Part shown: piece after piece, positions 53,855-62,180 of the stretch
Layout: every line of letters starts with the position of its first letter
How positions within the stretch are numbered: the first letter of the stretch is position 1
Assembly: GCF_019710575.1 (NCBI RefSeq)
Contig: NZ_JAHWFK010000062.1
Coordinates: 1-64,000 of the forward strand
Source of the DNA: Paractinoplanes polyasparticus
GTDB lineage: Bacteria > Actinomycetota > Actinomycetes > Mycobacteriales > Micromonosporaceae
Direction of reading: 5' to 3'
Length of the DNA stretch: 64,000 bases
Made by a program: the position numbers and the translations under genes
The notes under the pieces: generated by a model
Told to the model about the DNA's origin: nothing
Database searches by the model: none
Seen by the model: only the letters and a program-made list of their open reading frames with translations

Positions 53855-54925
53855 TCAAGCGGCTAGTGCAAGATTGTTTGCTGTGATGATCTGGTGGAGT
53901 TCGCGGGCGACGTAGCGTTTGAGGCAGCGGATGATTTCTTTCTTGGACATGCCTTCTTTGGTGCGGCGTTGCATGTAGTCGCGGGTGCGGGGGTCCCAGC
54001 GCAGGCGGCAGAGCACGACGTGGTAGAGCGCGGCGTTGGCCTGCCGGTCGCCGCCGCGGTTGAGGCGGTGCCGGGTGGTCTTGCCGGAGCTGGCGGGGAT
54101 CGGGGCGACGCGGCAGAGCATGGCGAACGCCGCCTCGGAGGCGAGCCGGTCGTGATTCTCGCCGGCGCTGACCAGCAGCTGCCCGGCCGTGTCAGCGCCG
54201 ACGCCGTGGGCGGCCAGCAGGCGGGGGTTGATCGCGGCGACGAGAGGTTCGAGCAGTTCGTCGAGGTCGGCGATTTCGGTGGACAGTTGCTGGTGGCGAC
54301 GGGCCAGACTGCGCAGGGCGAGCTTGACTGCGGTGGCCGGGGTGGCCGTGTCGGTGCGGTCTGGTCGCAGGTTCGCGCAGGTGGAGATCAGCTTCGTGGC
54401 GCTCAGGCCGCGTAGTGGAGCGCGTAATTGGTCGGGGGCGGTGACGATCAGGGTCTTCATCTGGCGTTGTGCGTCGGCGCGCTGCTCGACCGCGCTGCGC
54501 CGGGCCACACGTAGGTTGCGTAACGCTTCGACGCGGCCGTCACGCTGCTTGGGGATGCCGGTGCGTTGCCCGGCTAGGGCGGCCCGGGCGGCCTGGGTGG
54601 CGTCGATCGGGTCGGACTTGCCCTGGAAGCGGCGGGTCTTGCGGTCCGGCCGGTCGACCTCGATCACGTCGACGTGCTCGTCGCGTAACACGTGGGCGAG
54701 TCCTGCACCGTAGGCGCCGGTGCCCTCGACCCCGACCCGGCTCAGCCGGCCATGCCCGCGCATCCAGGCCAGCAGGGCGGTGTAGCCCGAGGCCGTGGCG
54801 GGAAACTGCTCGGTACCTAACACCCGCCCGACCAGGTCGATCACCGCTGCGGTGTGGGTATCCAGGTGAGTGTCGACGCCGCCGAAGACCTCGATCGCGG
54901 CGTCGTCGGGTGTAATAGCAAGCAT
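53855..54925 (-). CDS. IS110-family transposase, second type
   Basis: 356 aa and intact. It opens EVFGGVDTHLDTHTAAVIDL with the first DEDD Asp, keeps VGVEGTGAYGAGLAHVL and FQGKSDPIDATQAARAAL (DxxDA box), and has the C-terminal VGADTAGQLLVSAGENHDR and LNRGGDRQANAALYHVVLC. It is a different subgroup from the copy at 42456 (GVDTH rather than GIDWA). The start ATG 54925 follows a 50-residue out-of-family lead. The inverted repeat at 55050-55134 lies on its transcription-start side. Confidence 0.93.
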   Translation of the reverse strand: MLAITPDDAAIEVFGGVDTHLDTHTAAVIDLVGRVLGTEQFPATASGYTALLAWMRGHGRLSRVGVEGTGAYGAGLAHVLRDEHVDVIEVDRPDRKTRRFQGKSDPIDATQAARAALAGQRTGIPKQRDGRVEALRNLRVARRSAVEQRADAQRQMKTLIVTAPDQLRAPLRGLSATKLISTCANLRPDRTDTATPATAVKLALRSLARRHQQLSTEIADLDELLEPLVAAINPRLLAAHGVGADTAGQLLVSAGENHDRLASEAAFAMLCRVAPIPASSGKTTRHRLNRGGDRQANAALYHVVLCRLRWDPRTRDYMQRRTKEGMSKKEIIRCLKRYVARELHQIITANNLALAA

Positions 54926-55049
54926 GTCGTCCTGTCGTTCGTAACTGGGTGCAGGGCGGCACGCACTAGCCGGGCAACGCGGACAAGACAGAGATGGGGC
55001 CTCTGGCCAGGCTCCTATGAAGTCACAACGCCACGTCCAGTGAGTGCAC

Positions 55050-55134
55050 GAGCACCTCCCGACCGGAGCCGACAAATCTCGTTGAGGACCCGAAGTCAGT
55101 CAGTTGGTGGGTCAGACCCCGGCTGGAGGTGCTC
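55050..55134. repeat. Inverted repeat upstream of the second IS110
   Basis: GAGCACCTCC (55050-55059) and GGAGGTGCTC (55125-55134) are perfect inverted copies 65 bases apart, 125 bases upstream of the transposase start. It may belong to the element's left end or its guide-RNA region. Confidence 0.55.
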
Positions 55135-55150
55135 ACCAACATCATCTCTG

Positions 55151-55324
55151 TCAGTCGGCGCGTCCAGGCGGTCCTGAGCCGATGTTGGGTCGGGGCCGTT
55201 CGACCTGGCCGATCAATTGCTGGCGGTACGGCTCCAGGGCGTCCCGCAATGCGAGCTGACACAGCTGGTCCAGGGTGGTGCCGCGCAGATCGGCGAGATC
55301 TGTTTCCCTCGGGTCCGTGTTCAT
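55151..55324 (-). CDS. 57-aa hypothetical peptide, last gene of coupled operon
   Basis: 57 aa: NTDPRETDLADLRGTTLDQL, a helix CQLALRDALEPYRQQLIGQV and a Pro/Gly/Arg tail. Its ATG overlaps the stop of the 31-codon gene upstream (ATGA). Codon use is GC3-rich, so it is probably translated. No family recognised. Confidence 0.55.
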   Translation of the reverse strand: MNTDPRETDLADLRGTTLDQLCQLALRDALEPYRQQLIGQVERPRPNIGSGPPGRAD

Positions 55325-55416
55325 GGCGTCACCAGGTCAAGGGGATGGTGACGCCACAGGGGATGGGCGGGTGGGTGGGCGTCGTCGGTGAGGCTCCGCC
55401 GGTCAGTGATGGTCAT
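55321..55416 (-). CDS. 31-aa peptide with His/Pro-rich end
   Basis: 31 aa: TITDRRSLTDDAHPPAHPL then WRHHPLDLVTP. It is coupled at both ends by ATGA overlaps (55413-55416 and 55321-55324). A short peptide with a distinct His-Pro-Trp C-terminal half in a tightly coupled row with a methyltransferase could be a RiPP precursor (inference); no family is known. Confidence 0.5.
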   Translation of the reverse strand: MTITDRRSLTDDAHPPAHPLWRHHPLDLVTP

Positions 55417-55761
55417 CGGGATGCGCTCCGATTCGGTGGTTGGTGCGACGGGCGCGCGCCGGCATTCAGGGGCTCGCCGGTGGTGGCCGTGTTGTGGTGC
55501 CAGGGGTGCAGGATCCCGGCGGGGATCAGTTGTATGGGCGGGCCGGTGTGGTGGTAGCACGGCATCGACCAGCGCCGCATCGGGGATGTGCGCGGTTGCC
55601 GGGTCCAGCGGTTCCAGCAGATCAGCCAGCGCGTACAGCGCGTTGTCGCCTGCCTCGGTCTGCGGGCGTGCCGCCTCGGTGGTCTCCCGCAGCGTCAGCC
55701 ACCAACCACCGTCGCGGGGCAAACCGCCTTGCGCCGCCGCGGCGCGTGATGGCGCGCTCAT
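55413..55761 (-). CDS. Hypothetical protein with apparent frameshift
   Basis: Starts at ATG 55761, overlapping the upstream stop by ATGA. The first 70 residues (GGWWLTLRETTEAARPQTEA, LADLLEPLDPATAHIPDAAL) have strong GC3 bias. At about 55555 the good codon bias moves to the +1 frame (CYHHTGPPIQLIPAGILHPW, then HHNTATTGEP), whose TGA at 55413-55415 overlaps the next start. So either a one-base insertion or a +1 shift joins them into about 115 aa; an in-frame ATG at 55565 could also start a separate 50-aa peptide. The family is not recognised. Confidence 0.5.
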
Positions 55762-56483
55762 CGCCGTGCCTCGTGCTGGTCGGCCGTGAGGATGGCATTG
55801 AGGTGCTGCCGCCAGAAGGACAGTCGCTGCTCGGCGTTGCCGGGACCGGGTATGCGCTGTTCGCAGCCTTGCCGGGGGTGGCTGATCTCGATGGCGGTCA
55901 AGTCTTCGGCGATATCGACCAGGTCCGTGCCCAGGAAGCTGAACTGTTCCCGGTGGCGGTACAGCATCCGCACGGCGGTGCGGGCCATCCCGCAACCGGC
56001 GAACAGGCGTGCCTGCGCGAGCAGGACGATCAACTGGGGCAGGCGATCCGAACCGGCCCGGTCGCGTACCGCTGCCGCCATCTGCCGGTGGGCGTCGGCG
56101 CATTGACCGTCGGCGTGTAACGCCAGGGCGAGGCTGTGCCGGGTGCTCATGGACCTCTCACCGCTGGCCTCGACGGCGTGCAGCCGGGCGGCGCAGACGG
56201 TGACCGCGTCGACGGTCAGTCCTTGGCTGCTGAGCACCTGCTGATAGCAGCTGCTGATCATGATGGCGTCGGGGTCGGTGGGTACGCGCAGCTGGTTCAC
56301 TGCCTGGTACGCCCACCGCGCCCACAGCAGCCGAGTTTCGTCGTCGTGGTGCTCGTCGCTGGCGTACGCGATCGCGGCCAGGGCGAGGTCGAGATCGGCG
56401 GGGGTGGTGATCGGGTCGAGCGGGGCGAACAGAGCACTCAGCTCCGCGCGTCGGCGGTGCGGATCGAATGTCGGGAAGGGCAT
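55758..56483 (-). CDS. Helical hypothetical protein, paralogue of the 253-aa protein
   Basis: 241 aa, all-helical with TPR-like spacing: LFAPLDPITTPADLDLALAA, ETRLLWARWAYQAVNQLRVP, LALALHADGQCADAHRQMAA and VRMLYRHREQFSFLG. WARWAYQAVNQL matches WARYAYRAARQL in the protein at 57645, and LHADGQCADA matches LHAVGRCGQA, so the two are paralogues in one operon. The start at ATG 56483 has GAAGGA 6 bases upstream. The role is unknown. Confidence 0.65.
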   Translation of the reverse strand: MPFPTFDPHRRRAELSALFAPLDPITTPADLDLALAAIAYASDEHHDDETRLLWARWAYQAVNQLRVPTDPDAIMISSCYQQVLSSQGLTVDAVTVCAARLHAVEASGERSMSTRHSLALALHADGQCADAHRQMAAAVRDRAGSDRLPQLIVLLAQARLFAGCGMARTAVRMLYRHREQFSFLGTDLVDIAEDLTAIEISHPRQGCEQRIPGPGNAEQRLSFWRQHLNAILTADQHEARR

Positions 56484-56636
56484 AGGGATTCCTTCGCGAG
56501 GGCAGCTCGGGGCCGTTTCTCCCGCCAGGTGAAAGCGGCCCCGTGCTGGAGTCATCGGCGTGTACTGCGGCACGAGCCGCAGCTGTGGACGCAGTGATGC
56601 CGGCGGCATCACCGCACCGTGGGGCCGAGGTGCTGG

Positions 56637-57470
56637 TTATCGGCGTCGGGCGACGGCTGCCCAGCACAGGGCCTGCTCGGCGGTGGCGCCGCCGGGTTCG
56701 GGCTGCACGTCGGGCCGCCAGTCGACGACGGAGACGATGCCCGGCTCGAGCAGGTCCAGGTCCAGCTCGGTGATCAGGGCAGCGATGTCGGCCTGGCTGC
56801 GGGCCCGGGTGGTGCCGTGCGCAGCGACATTGCCCAGTTCTTTCTCCAGCGCTGCGCGCTTCTTTGGGGGCAGGGGGTCGAGGGTGCCGTGGCTGAGCGC
56901 CAAAACGCTGCCCGGTGCCAACGCCTGGAGCAGGGTGCGCAGGGCTGCGCGTACGGCGGTGTCGTCGGGGAGGAAATGCAGGACGGCGATGCACGTCAGA
57001 GCCACCGGCTGGTCGAGGTCCAGGGTGGCGCGCAGCGCCGGATCGGTCAGGATGCGGTCGGGGTCGAGCAGGTCGGCCTCGATGTACGCGGTCTTGCCTT
57101 GCGGGCTGCTGGTGAGTAAAGCGCGGGCATGCACCATGACATGCGGGTCGTTGTCGACGTAGACGATGGAGGAAGCAGGGGCAACAGACTGGGCGACCTC
57201 GTGGGTGTTGTTGGCGGTGGGCAGGCCCGGACCGATGTCGAGGAACTGGGTGATCGCGTACTCGGTGGCGAGCACCCGCACGACCCGCTGCAGGAACGAG
57301 CGGTTTTGCCGGGCTGCGGTAGTGATGTGGGGGTTGACCCTGAGCAGCTTTTCGGCGGACTCCCGGTCGGCGGCGAAGTTGTCTTTGCCGCCAAGGAGAT
57401 AGTTGTAGCGGCGGGCCGGGTGCGCTCTGCTGGTGTCGATCCCGCCGTTCCCGGGGGTGCTGTCGCTCAT
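56637..57470 (-). CDS. S-adenosyl methyltransferase (Methyltransf_19 type)
   Basis: 277 aa. The family's signature start is SRAHPARRYNYLLGGKDNFA (about 14-33), then QFLDIGPGLPTANNTHEVAQ (SAM-binding loop), SIVYVDNDPHVMVHARALL and VALTCIAVLHFLPDDT. These single-domain SAM enzymes are abundant in actinomycetes and mostly of unknown substrate. The start at ATG 57470 lies just after the stop of a 58-aa gene. It sits among small coupled genes that could be its substrates or partners (inference). Confidence 0.9.
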   Translation of the reverse strand: MSDSTPGNGGIDTSRAHPARRYNYLLGGKDNFAADRESAEKLLRVNPHITTAARQNRSFLQRVVRVLATEYAITQFLDIGPGLPTANNTHEVAQSVAPASSIVYVDNDPHVMVHARALLTSSPQGKTAYIEADLLDPDRILTDPALRATLDLDQPVALTCIAVLHFLPDDTAVRAALRTLLQALAPGSVLALSHGTLDPLPPKKRAALEKELGNVAAHGTTRARSQADIAALITELDLDLLEPGIVSVVDWRPDVQPEPGGATAEQALCWAAVARRR

Positions 57471-57471
57471 G

Positions 57472-57648
57472 TCAGTGTCGTCCTGGTCGCTGGTGTGTGG
57501 AGGCGCGCGATGCCGGCGGCATCAGTGCGGTGGTCAGATCGGGGGGCAGGTCACTGCGGTGAGCTGTCGGGTCCTGATGGAAGCCGCGATGCCGCGGCGC
57601 GCGGACGCAGGCCGATTGACGTCGCAGGCGAACCCGGGCGGGGGTCAT
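57472..57648 (-). CDS. 58-aa Arg/Pro-rich peptide coupled to the methyltransferase
   Basis: 58 aa: TPARVRLRRQSACVRAPRHR, then HRSDLPPDLTTALMPPASRA and a short His/Arg end. Its ATG overlaps the previous stop (57645-57648, ATGA) and its TGA lies 1 base before the methyltransferase start. The coupling suggests real translation; composition is unlike a globular enzyme. No family recognised. Confidence 0.5.
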   Translation of the reverse strand: MTPARVRLRRQSACVRAPRHRGFHQDPTAHRSDLPPDLTTALMPPASRASTHQRPGRH

Positions 57649-58406
57649 GACAGCTCGCCTTCGCACTGGCCGCCATCCCGGCGGGGGTTCATTTCGACGG
57701 TCAGGCGTGCCAGTACGGCGCGGCGTTGCCCGGGTGGGGCGGCTGGGGCGTGGTCGATCAGCGCATCGAGGCGTACCGCACACAGGTCGTGGTGTTCTTC
57801 GATCCCGGGCAGGTAGTCGGTGACCAGCAGCCGGTACAGCGGTTTGCCGGGCTGGTAGGCGGCGGGCAGCCCAGCTCGGACGAGGGCCGCGTCGCTGTCA
57901 CGTCGGCAGGCGGTCAGCATCGCCAGGTAGACGACCGTGCACCTGATCATCAGGTCGAATTGCAGGCTGTGGTCGTTGCGGGCGTGGGTGAGGGCGTCCC
58001 CGATCTCGCGGATGGCTTGCCCGCATCGGCCGACCGCGTGCAGGTCGGCAGCCAGGGCGATCCGGTCCTCGATGTCAGCGGGATCGGCCGGCTGCCCGCG
58101 CAGGCCGCGTAGTTCCTGCCAGATTCCGATGGCCTGTTGCCGATGACCCTCGCCGCGCAGCATTTCAGCGTAGGTGCGGGTGGCCGCCACGACCCGGTCG
58201 TATCCGGCATGGTGGAGCTGCCGGGCGGCTCGATAGGCGTAGCGCGCCCACGGTAGCCACAACTGGCCGTAGGTGCGGTCTTCACCGACGAACCCCAGGG
58301 CAGCATCGATCAACTCGACCGCGGGTGCCGCCGTAGCGGGATCGAGGCGGCTCAGCCGGGCCAGCCTCGCCTCGGCGTTGGAGTCGGGGTTGCGGTCAGA
58401 TGCCAT
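57645..58406 (-). CDS. Helical hypothetical protein with TPR-like spacing
   Basis: 253 aa: NAEARLARLSRLDPATAAPA, YGQLWLPWARYAYRAARQLH, AIGIWQELRGLRGQPADPAD, LAADLHAVGRCGQAIREIGD and a C-terminal TDYLPGIEEHHDLCAVRLDA. It is a paralogue of the 241-aa protein two genes downstream. The start at ATG 58406 is preferred; an in-frame ATG at about 58466 adds a Pro-rich lead. It is first in the coupled operon 58406-55151. The function is unknown. Confidence 0.62.
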   Translation of the reverse strand: MASDRNPDSNAEARLARLSRLDPATAAPAVELIDAALGFVGEDRTYGQLWLPWARYAYRAARQLHHAGYDRVVAATRTYAEMLRGEGHRQQAIGIWQELRGLRGQPADPADIEDRIALAADLHAVGRCGQAIREIGDALTHARNDHSLQFDLMIRCTVVYLAMLTACRRDSDAALVRAGLPAAYQPGKPLYRLLVTDYLPGIEEHHDLCAVRLDALIDHAPAAPPGQRRAVLARLTVEMNPRRDGGQCEGELS

Positions 58407-58645
58407 CGAACTCACTGGTCTCCAGCAGGAATGGCGGGGTACGGGATCCGTTTGCGGCCCGGGTGGCGCAGCCGGTGCGGGCATGGGGGGGGTGGGTGGA
58501 TCGTGTCGGGCCGGGCGGTGCACCACAGTGGGCGCGGGGCAGCGGTCTGGGTGCACCGCCCGGGTGCGGGGTCGCAACGGTCGGGACCCCGCAGCTGGGC
58601 CGTCCGGGCAGGCGGGTGAGAGTCGCTGGCCCGGGCGGCTTCCCG

Positions 58646-59281
58646 CTATTGGGTGGAGTCTGGTTTGGGGTGGCCGGCGGGTCGCCACATGCGGTAGAGC
58701 GGGGTGCCATCGGAGACGGCGAGGGTGGGTGGGTTCATGTCGGTGTAGCCGTGGCGGTGGTAGAGCCGCCGGTTTTGTTTGCTGGTGGCCTCGAGGTAGG
58801 CGGGGATGCCGTCGCGGTCGAGCTGCTGGTGGGTGGAGCGCATCAGCCGGCTGCCGAGGCCTTGGCCCCACCGGCTCGGGTGTACGGCGAGGAACAGCAG
58901 GTGCCAGTGCGGGTCGCGCGGGTGATGGGCGTCCATCTGCGCGTCGAGGTGCTGGAACCGGGGCAGGTAGTCGCCGGCAAGCTCGGCCAGCCGCGCGCCG
59001 TAGTCGTCGGGTTCGCTGGGTTCGCGGGTGCGGTCGAACCACACGGCGGCGGCCGTGTTGTCCTCGGTGACGACGACCTGCCCGGCGCCGCCGATGGCGT
59101 GGGCGATGTAGAGCCGGTACCACGCGCGGGACACGGCGTGGCGGCGCTGGTCGTCGGGGACAAGGAAGCGGATCACGTCGAGGTGCAGGAACGCGTCGGC
59201 GACGATGTCGGCGACCAGGTCGATGTCTGGCTCGGTGGCGGTGCGCAGGGCGGGGGCGGTGGTAGGGCTGGTGCTGCTCAT
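58646..59281 (-). CDS. GNAT family N-acetyltransferase
   Basis: 211 aa. GNAT fold: the first strand ALRTATEPDIDLVADIVADA, the acetyl-CoA loop LLFLAVHPSRWGQGLGSRLM (Gln-Gly-x-Gly) and QLDRDGIPAYLEATSKQNRR, RLYHRHGYTDM. The substrate is unknown. The start at ATG 59281 lies 14 bases after the permease stop, so the two are co-transcribed; about 240 bases separate it from the next gene. Confidence 0.88.
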   Translation of the reverse strand: MSSTSPTTAPALRTATEPDIDLVADIVADAFLHLDVIRFLVPDDQRRHAVSRAWYRLYIAHAIGGAGQVVVTEDNTAAAVWFDRTREPSEPDDYGARLAELAGDYLPRFQHLDAQMDAHHPRDPHWHLLFLAVHPSRWGQGLGSRLMRSTHQQLDRDGIPAYLEATSKQNRRLYHRHGYTDMNPPTLAVSDGTPLYRMWRPAGHPKPDSTQ

Positions 59282-59295
59282 CGCGGTGACTCCGT

Positions 59296-60783
59296 TCAGA
59301 GGATGGTGGACAGGCCGGAGGCGCTGGCGGTGGCGCTGCGGGTGCCTCGCCCAATGCCCTGGTAGACCGCCGGGCGGGTGTGTTTGAGGATCAGCCCGTA
59401 CACGGTGCCGCCGGCGAAGATGGCCAGCAGGACGATCGGCACCCACCGGGCGGGGCCGGTGCCGGGGTCGACGTTGAACAGGGTGTGCAGGTTGGTGACG
59501 GCCAGGTAGGCCAGGTACAGCAGGATGACCGTGGACAGCAACGGGGCGAGCAGCCGCTGCCACAGGCCTTCGCCGCGCGCGTCGCGGGCGAAGAACGCGA
59601 TGACGGCGATGCTGGTCAGGGTGTACAGCATGAGGACGGCGAACCCGCCGGTGGTGGAGCCGAGGTAGAACAGCTGGACCAGCGGATCCCACCCGGCCAC
59701 CGCGTACACCGCCAGCACGGCCGCGGCGAACCCGCTCAGCACCAGCGACGCGACCCGGGGGGCGCCTTTGAGGGTCGTGCGGCCGAACACCCGGGGCAGG
59801 ACCCCCTCGCGGCCCAGCGCGAACCCGTACCGGGTGGCGGCGTTCTGGAACGCGATCATGGCGGCGACCAGCCCGGTCCCCAGAAATACCCGTCCGACGA
59901 TGACCGCGATCTGCCCGAGCGTGCCGGCGGCCTGGTTGAAGAACAGGTCACCGCCCTGTTTGGTGGCCTGATCAATGATGGTCGGGCCGCCGGCCGAGAT
60001 CTGCACCAGCGACGCGTACACATACACCGCGGCGATGATGGACACGGTGGCGTAGGTGGCGACCCGGATCGTGCGTCGCGGGTTCTTCGACTCCTCGATG
60101 TAGACCACCGATTGTTCGACCCCGGCGAACGCGGTCATGCCGAGCACGACCAGGACCCCGGCGCTGGGTCCCCACAGGTTGTCCAGCGACAACGCGCCGA
60201 GGTTGAAGGTGAATCCGGCGGTGAACATGATGGCCAGGCTGTAGACCAGCACCAGGATCGTTTCGGTGACGACCAGCACCACCAGGACTTTCTCCGACAG
60301 GCTGACCTCGTTCGCGCCGAGCACGGCCGCCAAGATCAAGGCGGCGAAGGAGAGGACCCACCAGGGGACGCTCAGGCCGATCCAGTCCGACACCAGGGGT
60401 TCCATCAGTGCGCCGAAGCCGCCGAAGCAGCACATCAGGAAGCAGGTGTAGGCGGCCAGGGCGAACCACGAGGTGCCGACCCCGAACGGCCGGCCGATAC
60501 CTTGGGAGACGTAGGCGTAGAACGCTCCGGCGTTGGGGATGTGCCGGGCCATCGCCAGATAGCCGACCACGAAGAGCAGCAGGATCGCGGCGACGGCGAT
60601 GACGGCGATCGGGAAGCCGAGCAGGCCGGTGACCGCGATCGCGGTGCTGACCACCAGCGTGACCACGGTTAGCGGCGCCACCGACGAGGCGATGGCGGCG
60701 CCGATCGCGAACGGGCCGAGCCGGTTCGCGGCGAGGGCATGCGAGACGCTGCCCGGCGCGGTGAGAGGGGGTGACGCGGACAC
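59296..60783 (-). CDS. APC family amino acid permease
   Basis: 495 aa with about 12 transmembrane segments. The N-terminus (NRLGPFAIGAAIASSVAPLT) is followed by LAMARHIPNAGAFYAYVSQG, a conserved APC helix 2 block (GAFYAYVSQGIGRPFG), and AFAGVEQSVVYIEESKNPRR, the consensus that follows helix 6. It imports or exchanges amino acids or amines at the membrane. The start at GTG 60783 has GGAGG 9 bases upstream; 60810 would add a Trp/Arg tail. It is second in the GPP34-permease-GNAT run. Confidence 0.9.
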   Translation of the reverse strand: MSASPPLTAPGSVSHALAANRLGPFAIGAAIASSVAPLTVVTLVVSTAIAVTGLLGFPIAVIAVAAILLLFVVGYLAMARHIPNAGAFYAYVSQGIGRPFGVGTSWFALAAYTCFLMCCFGGFGALMEPLVSDWIGLSVPWWVLSFAALILAAVLGANEVSLSEKVLVVLVVTETILVLVYSLAIMFTAGFTFNLGALSLDNLWGPSAGVLVVLGMTAFAGVEQSVVYIEESKNPRRTIRVATYATVSIIAAVYVYASLVQISAGGPTIIDQATKQGGDLFFNQAAGTLGQIAVIVGRVFLGTGLVAAMIAFQNAATRYGFALGREGVLPRVFGRTTLKGAPRVASLVLSGFAAAVLAVYAVAGWDPLVQLFYLGSTTGGFAVLMLYTLTSIAVIAFFARDARGEGLWQRLLAPLLSTVILLYLAYLAVTNLHTLFNVDPGTGPARWVPIVLLAIFAGGTVYGLILKHTRPAVYQGIGRGTRSATASASGLSTIL

Positions 60784-60856
60784 GTAGGTGTTCCTCCAGC
60801 CAGAAGACACGGGATGGGTGGGGCTTGCGCACGAAGGGATGAGCGAGGGGAGCCAG

Positions 60857-61696
60857 TCAGCGCATGGCGGCCTCGCCGACAGCGACGTCCACGGCGCGCA
60901 GCAGCTCCCGCGTCGGCGCGTCCAAGCGGCGTTTGAGCGCGTCCGACAGGTACGAGCGGTCGTCCGGATTCAGGGTGGCGAAAGCGTGGTGATGTAGGCC
61001 GGTGGCCAGGATCAACCCGGCCAGGCACAGCTGCGACCTTTCGAGCCGGTGCCGGTGCTGCAACGCGGTGGTGATCTTGTTAGCTGGGTTCGCTGCGGCC
61101 ACCGAATCGGCCGGCAGGTAGGCCACCTCGGGACGGCGCAGCCAACGGGGGATTTGTCTGAGCCGGACCAGCCCAGCCCGCGACAGCCGCTCGATGACGC
61201 CTTTCTCAGCGCGCTGCTCGTCGGACAGATACTTCAGCCACATCTGGAGGTCGTGGCCAGACCTGCTGTGCCGGGCCGCCTCCTGCCCCGGCCGCGGACC
61301 CCACGCGTCGACGGCCCGTTGTGCACCGGACGTACCAGGCGGTGGCAGACCCAGACCGTAACCGCTCTGCGCGGGCCAGTCGTGAAACGCCTGTTCCGAC
61401 GCCGCCGGCATCGATGCCCTCCGTGCAGACGGTCGCACTGCCGCGACCGTGCCGGCCTCTTCGGCTTCCATCCGGGCCAATACCGGGCGCAGCGCCACGT
61501 CGTCAGTCTCGGCAACCGTCCGGAACAGCTCGCCCTGACGCAGCTCGAGAAGCTTGCCGTAGACGAGTTCGGCCAGCAGGCCGGCGGCCAGCCCGCGTCC
61601 CAGCGCTAGGTCGCTGACCTGCGGCCTACCGTTGACGCTGTCGTGCGCCGCAAGCCACAGGTCGTCGGTGAGCCTGGCCGGCTCCGCTGACAGCAT
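60857..61696 (-). CDS. GPP34 (GOLPH3/Vps74-like) phospholipid-binding protein
   Basis: 279 aa of the GPP34 family: ARLTDDLWLAAHDSVNGRPQ at the start, LGRGLAAGLLAELVYGKLLE, and late LCLAGLILATGLHHHAFATL, as in actinobacterial GOLPH3 homologues that bind acidic membrane lipids. The start at ATG 61696 has GGAAGGA 6 bases upstream; ATG 61711 is also possible. A middle segment is Pro/Gly-rich. It precedes the permease in the same direction. Confidence 0.85.
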   Translation of the reverse strand: MLSAEPARLTDDLWLAAHDSVNGRPQVSDLALGRGLAAGLLAELVYGKLLELRQGELFRTVAETDDVALRPVLARMEAEEAGTVAAVRPSARRASMPAASEQAFHDWPAQSGYGLGLPPPGTSGAQRAVDAWGPRPGQEAARHSRSGHDLQMWLKYLSDEQRAEKGVIERLSRAGLVRLRQIPRWLRRPEVAYLPADSVAAANPANKITTALQHRHRLERSQLCLAGLILATGLHHHAFATLNPDDRSYLSDALKRRLDAPTRELLRAVDVAVGEAAMR

Positions 61697-61773
61697 GACG
61701 ATTCCTTCCATACCTTGAATTAGTCTGGAAACACGATTCGCTTCGGCAAGTCCGACGGCGCTGCGGCAGGTCG

Positions 61774-61983
61774 TCACAGCACACTGGCGCGCAGCGACGG
61801 TGTAGCTGCTGGATGCCGGGCAACTGCTGGCGGACCGGCGGAGATCGGGTGAGGGCAATGTGACGTCGTGATCGGGGCACCGCACCCGGGGCACCACTGT
61901 TGCGTCCGTTTGACGAACCTGAAGCCGGCAAGGAAGCCCACGAGTGGTCCGACGCAGATTGCGATTCCTGCTAGCAGTGCCAT
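61774..61983 (-). CDS. Small membrane protein with zinc ribbon
   Basis: 69 aa: one hydrophobic helix LLAGIAICVGPLVGFLAGFR (3-22), then CPGCGAPITTSHC, a possible zinc site, and a Pro/Ser-rich tail. Probably a membrane-anchored small protein of unknown role. It lies upstream of GPP34 in the same direction. Confidence 0.6.
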   Translation of the reverse strand: MALLAGIAICVGPLVGFLAGFRFVKRTQQWCPGCGAPITTSHCPHPISAGPPAVARHPAATPSLRASVL

Positions 61984-62180
61984 CGTTGTCCTCCTATGCG
62001 CCCTATCGCAGCGATGGCTTATTGAGGGTCAGCTGCTACCTGCTCGATCATCATCGCTAGCCGTCGTTGCCGGAAGTCTGCTTCGTCGTGGACAATGGGA
62101 ATGTCGGCGATGTAGGCGTTAAAGGCGTGAAACCGTTCCCGTACTGGCTTCTACAGGTTCTGCGGAAGGATGTCCGAGAA

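Noticed and set aside
42456..54925. The two IS110 genes as ends of one composite transposon
   Set aside because: They belong to different IS110 subgroups and share no matching ends, so they are unlikely to move the DNA between them as a unit.
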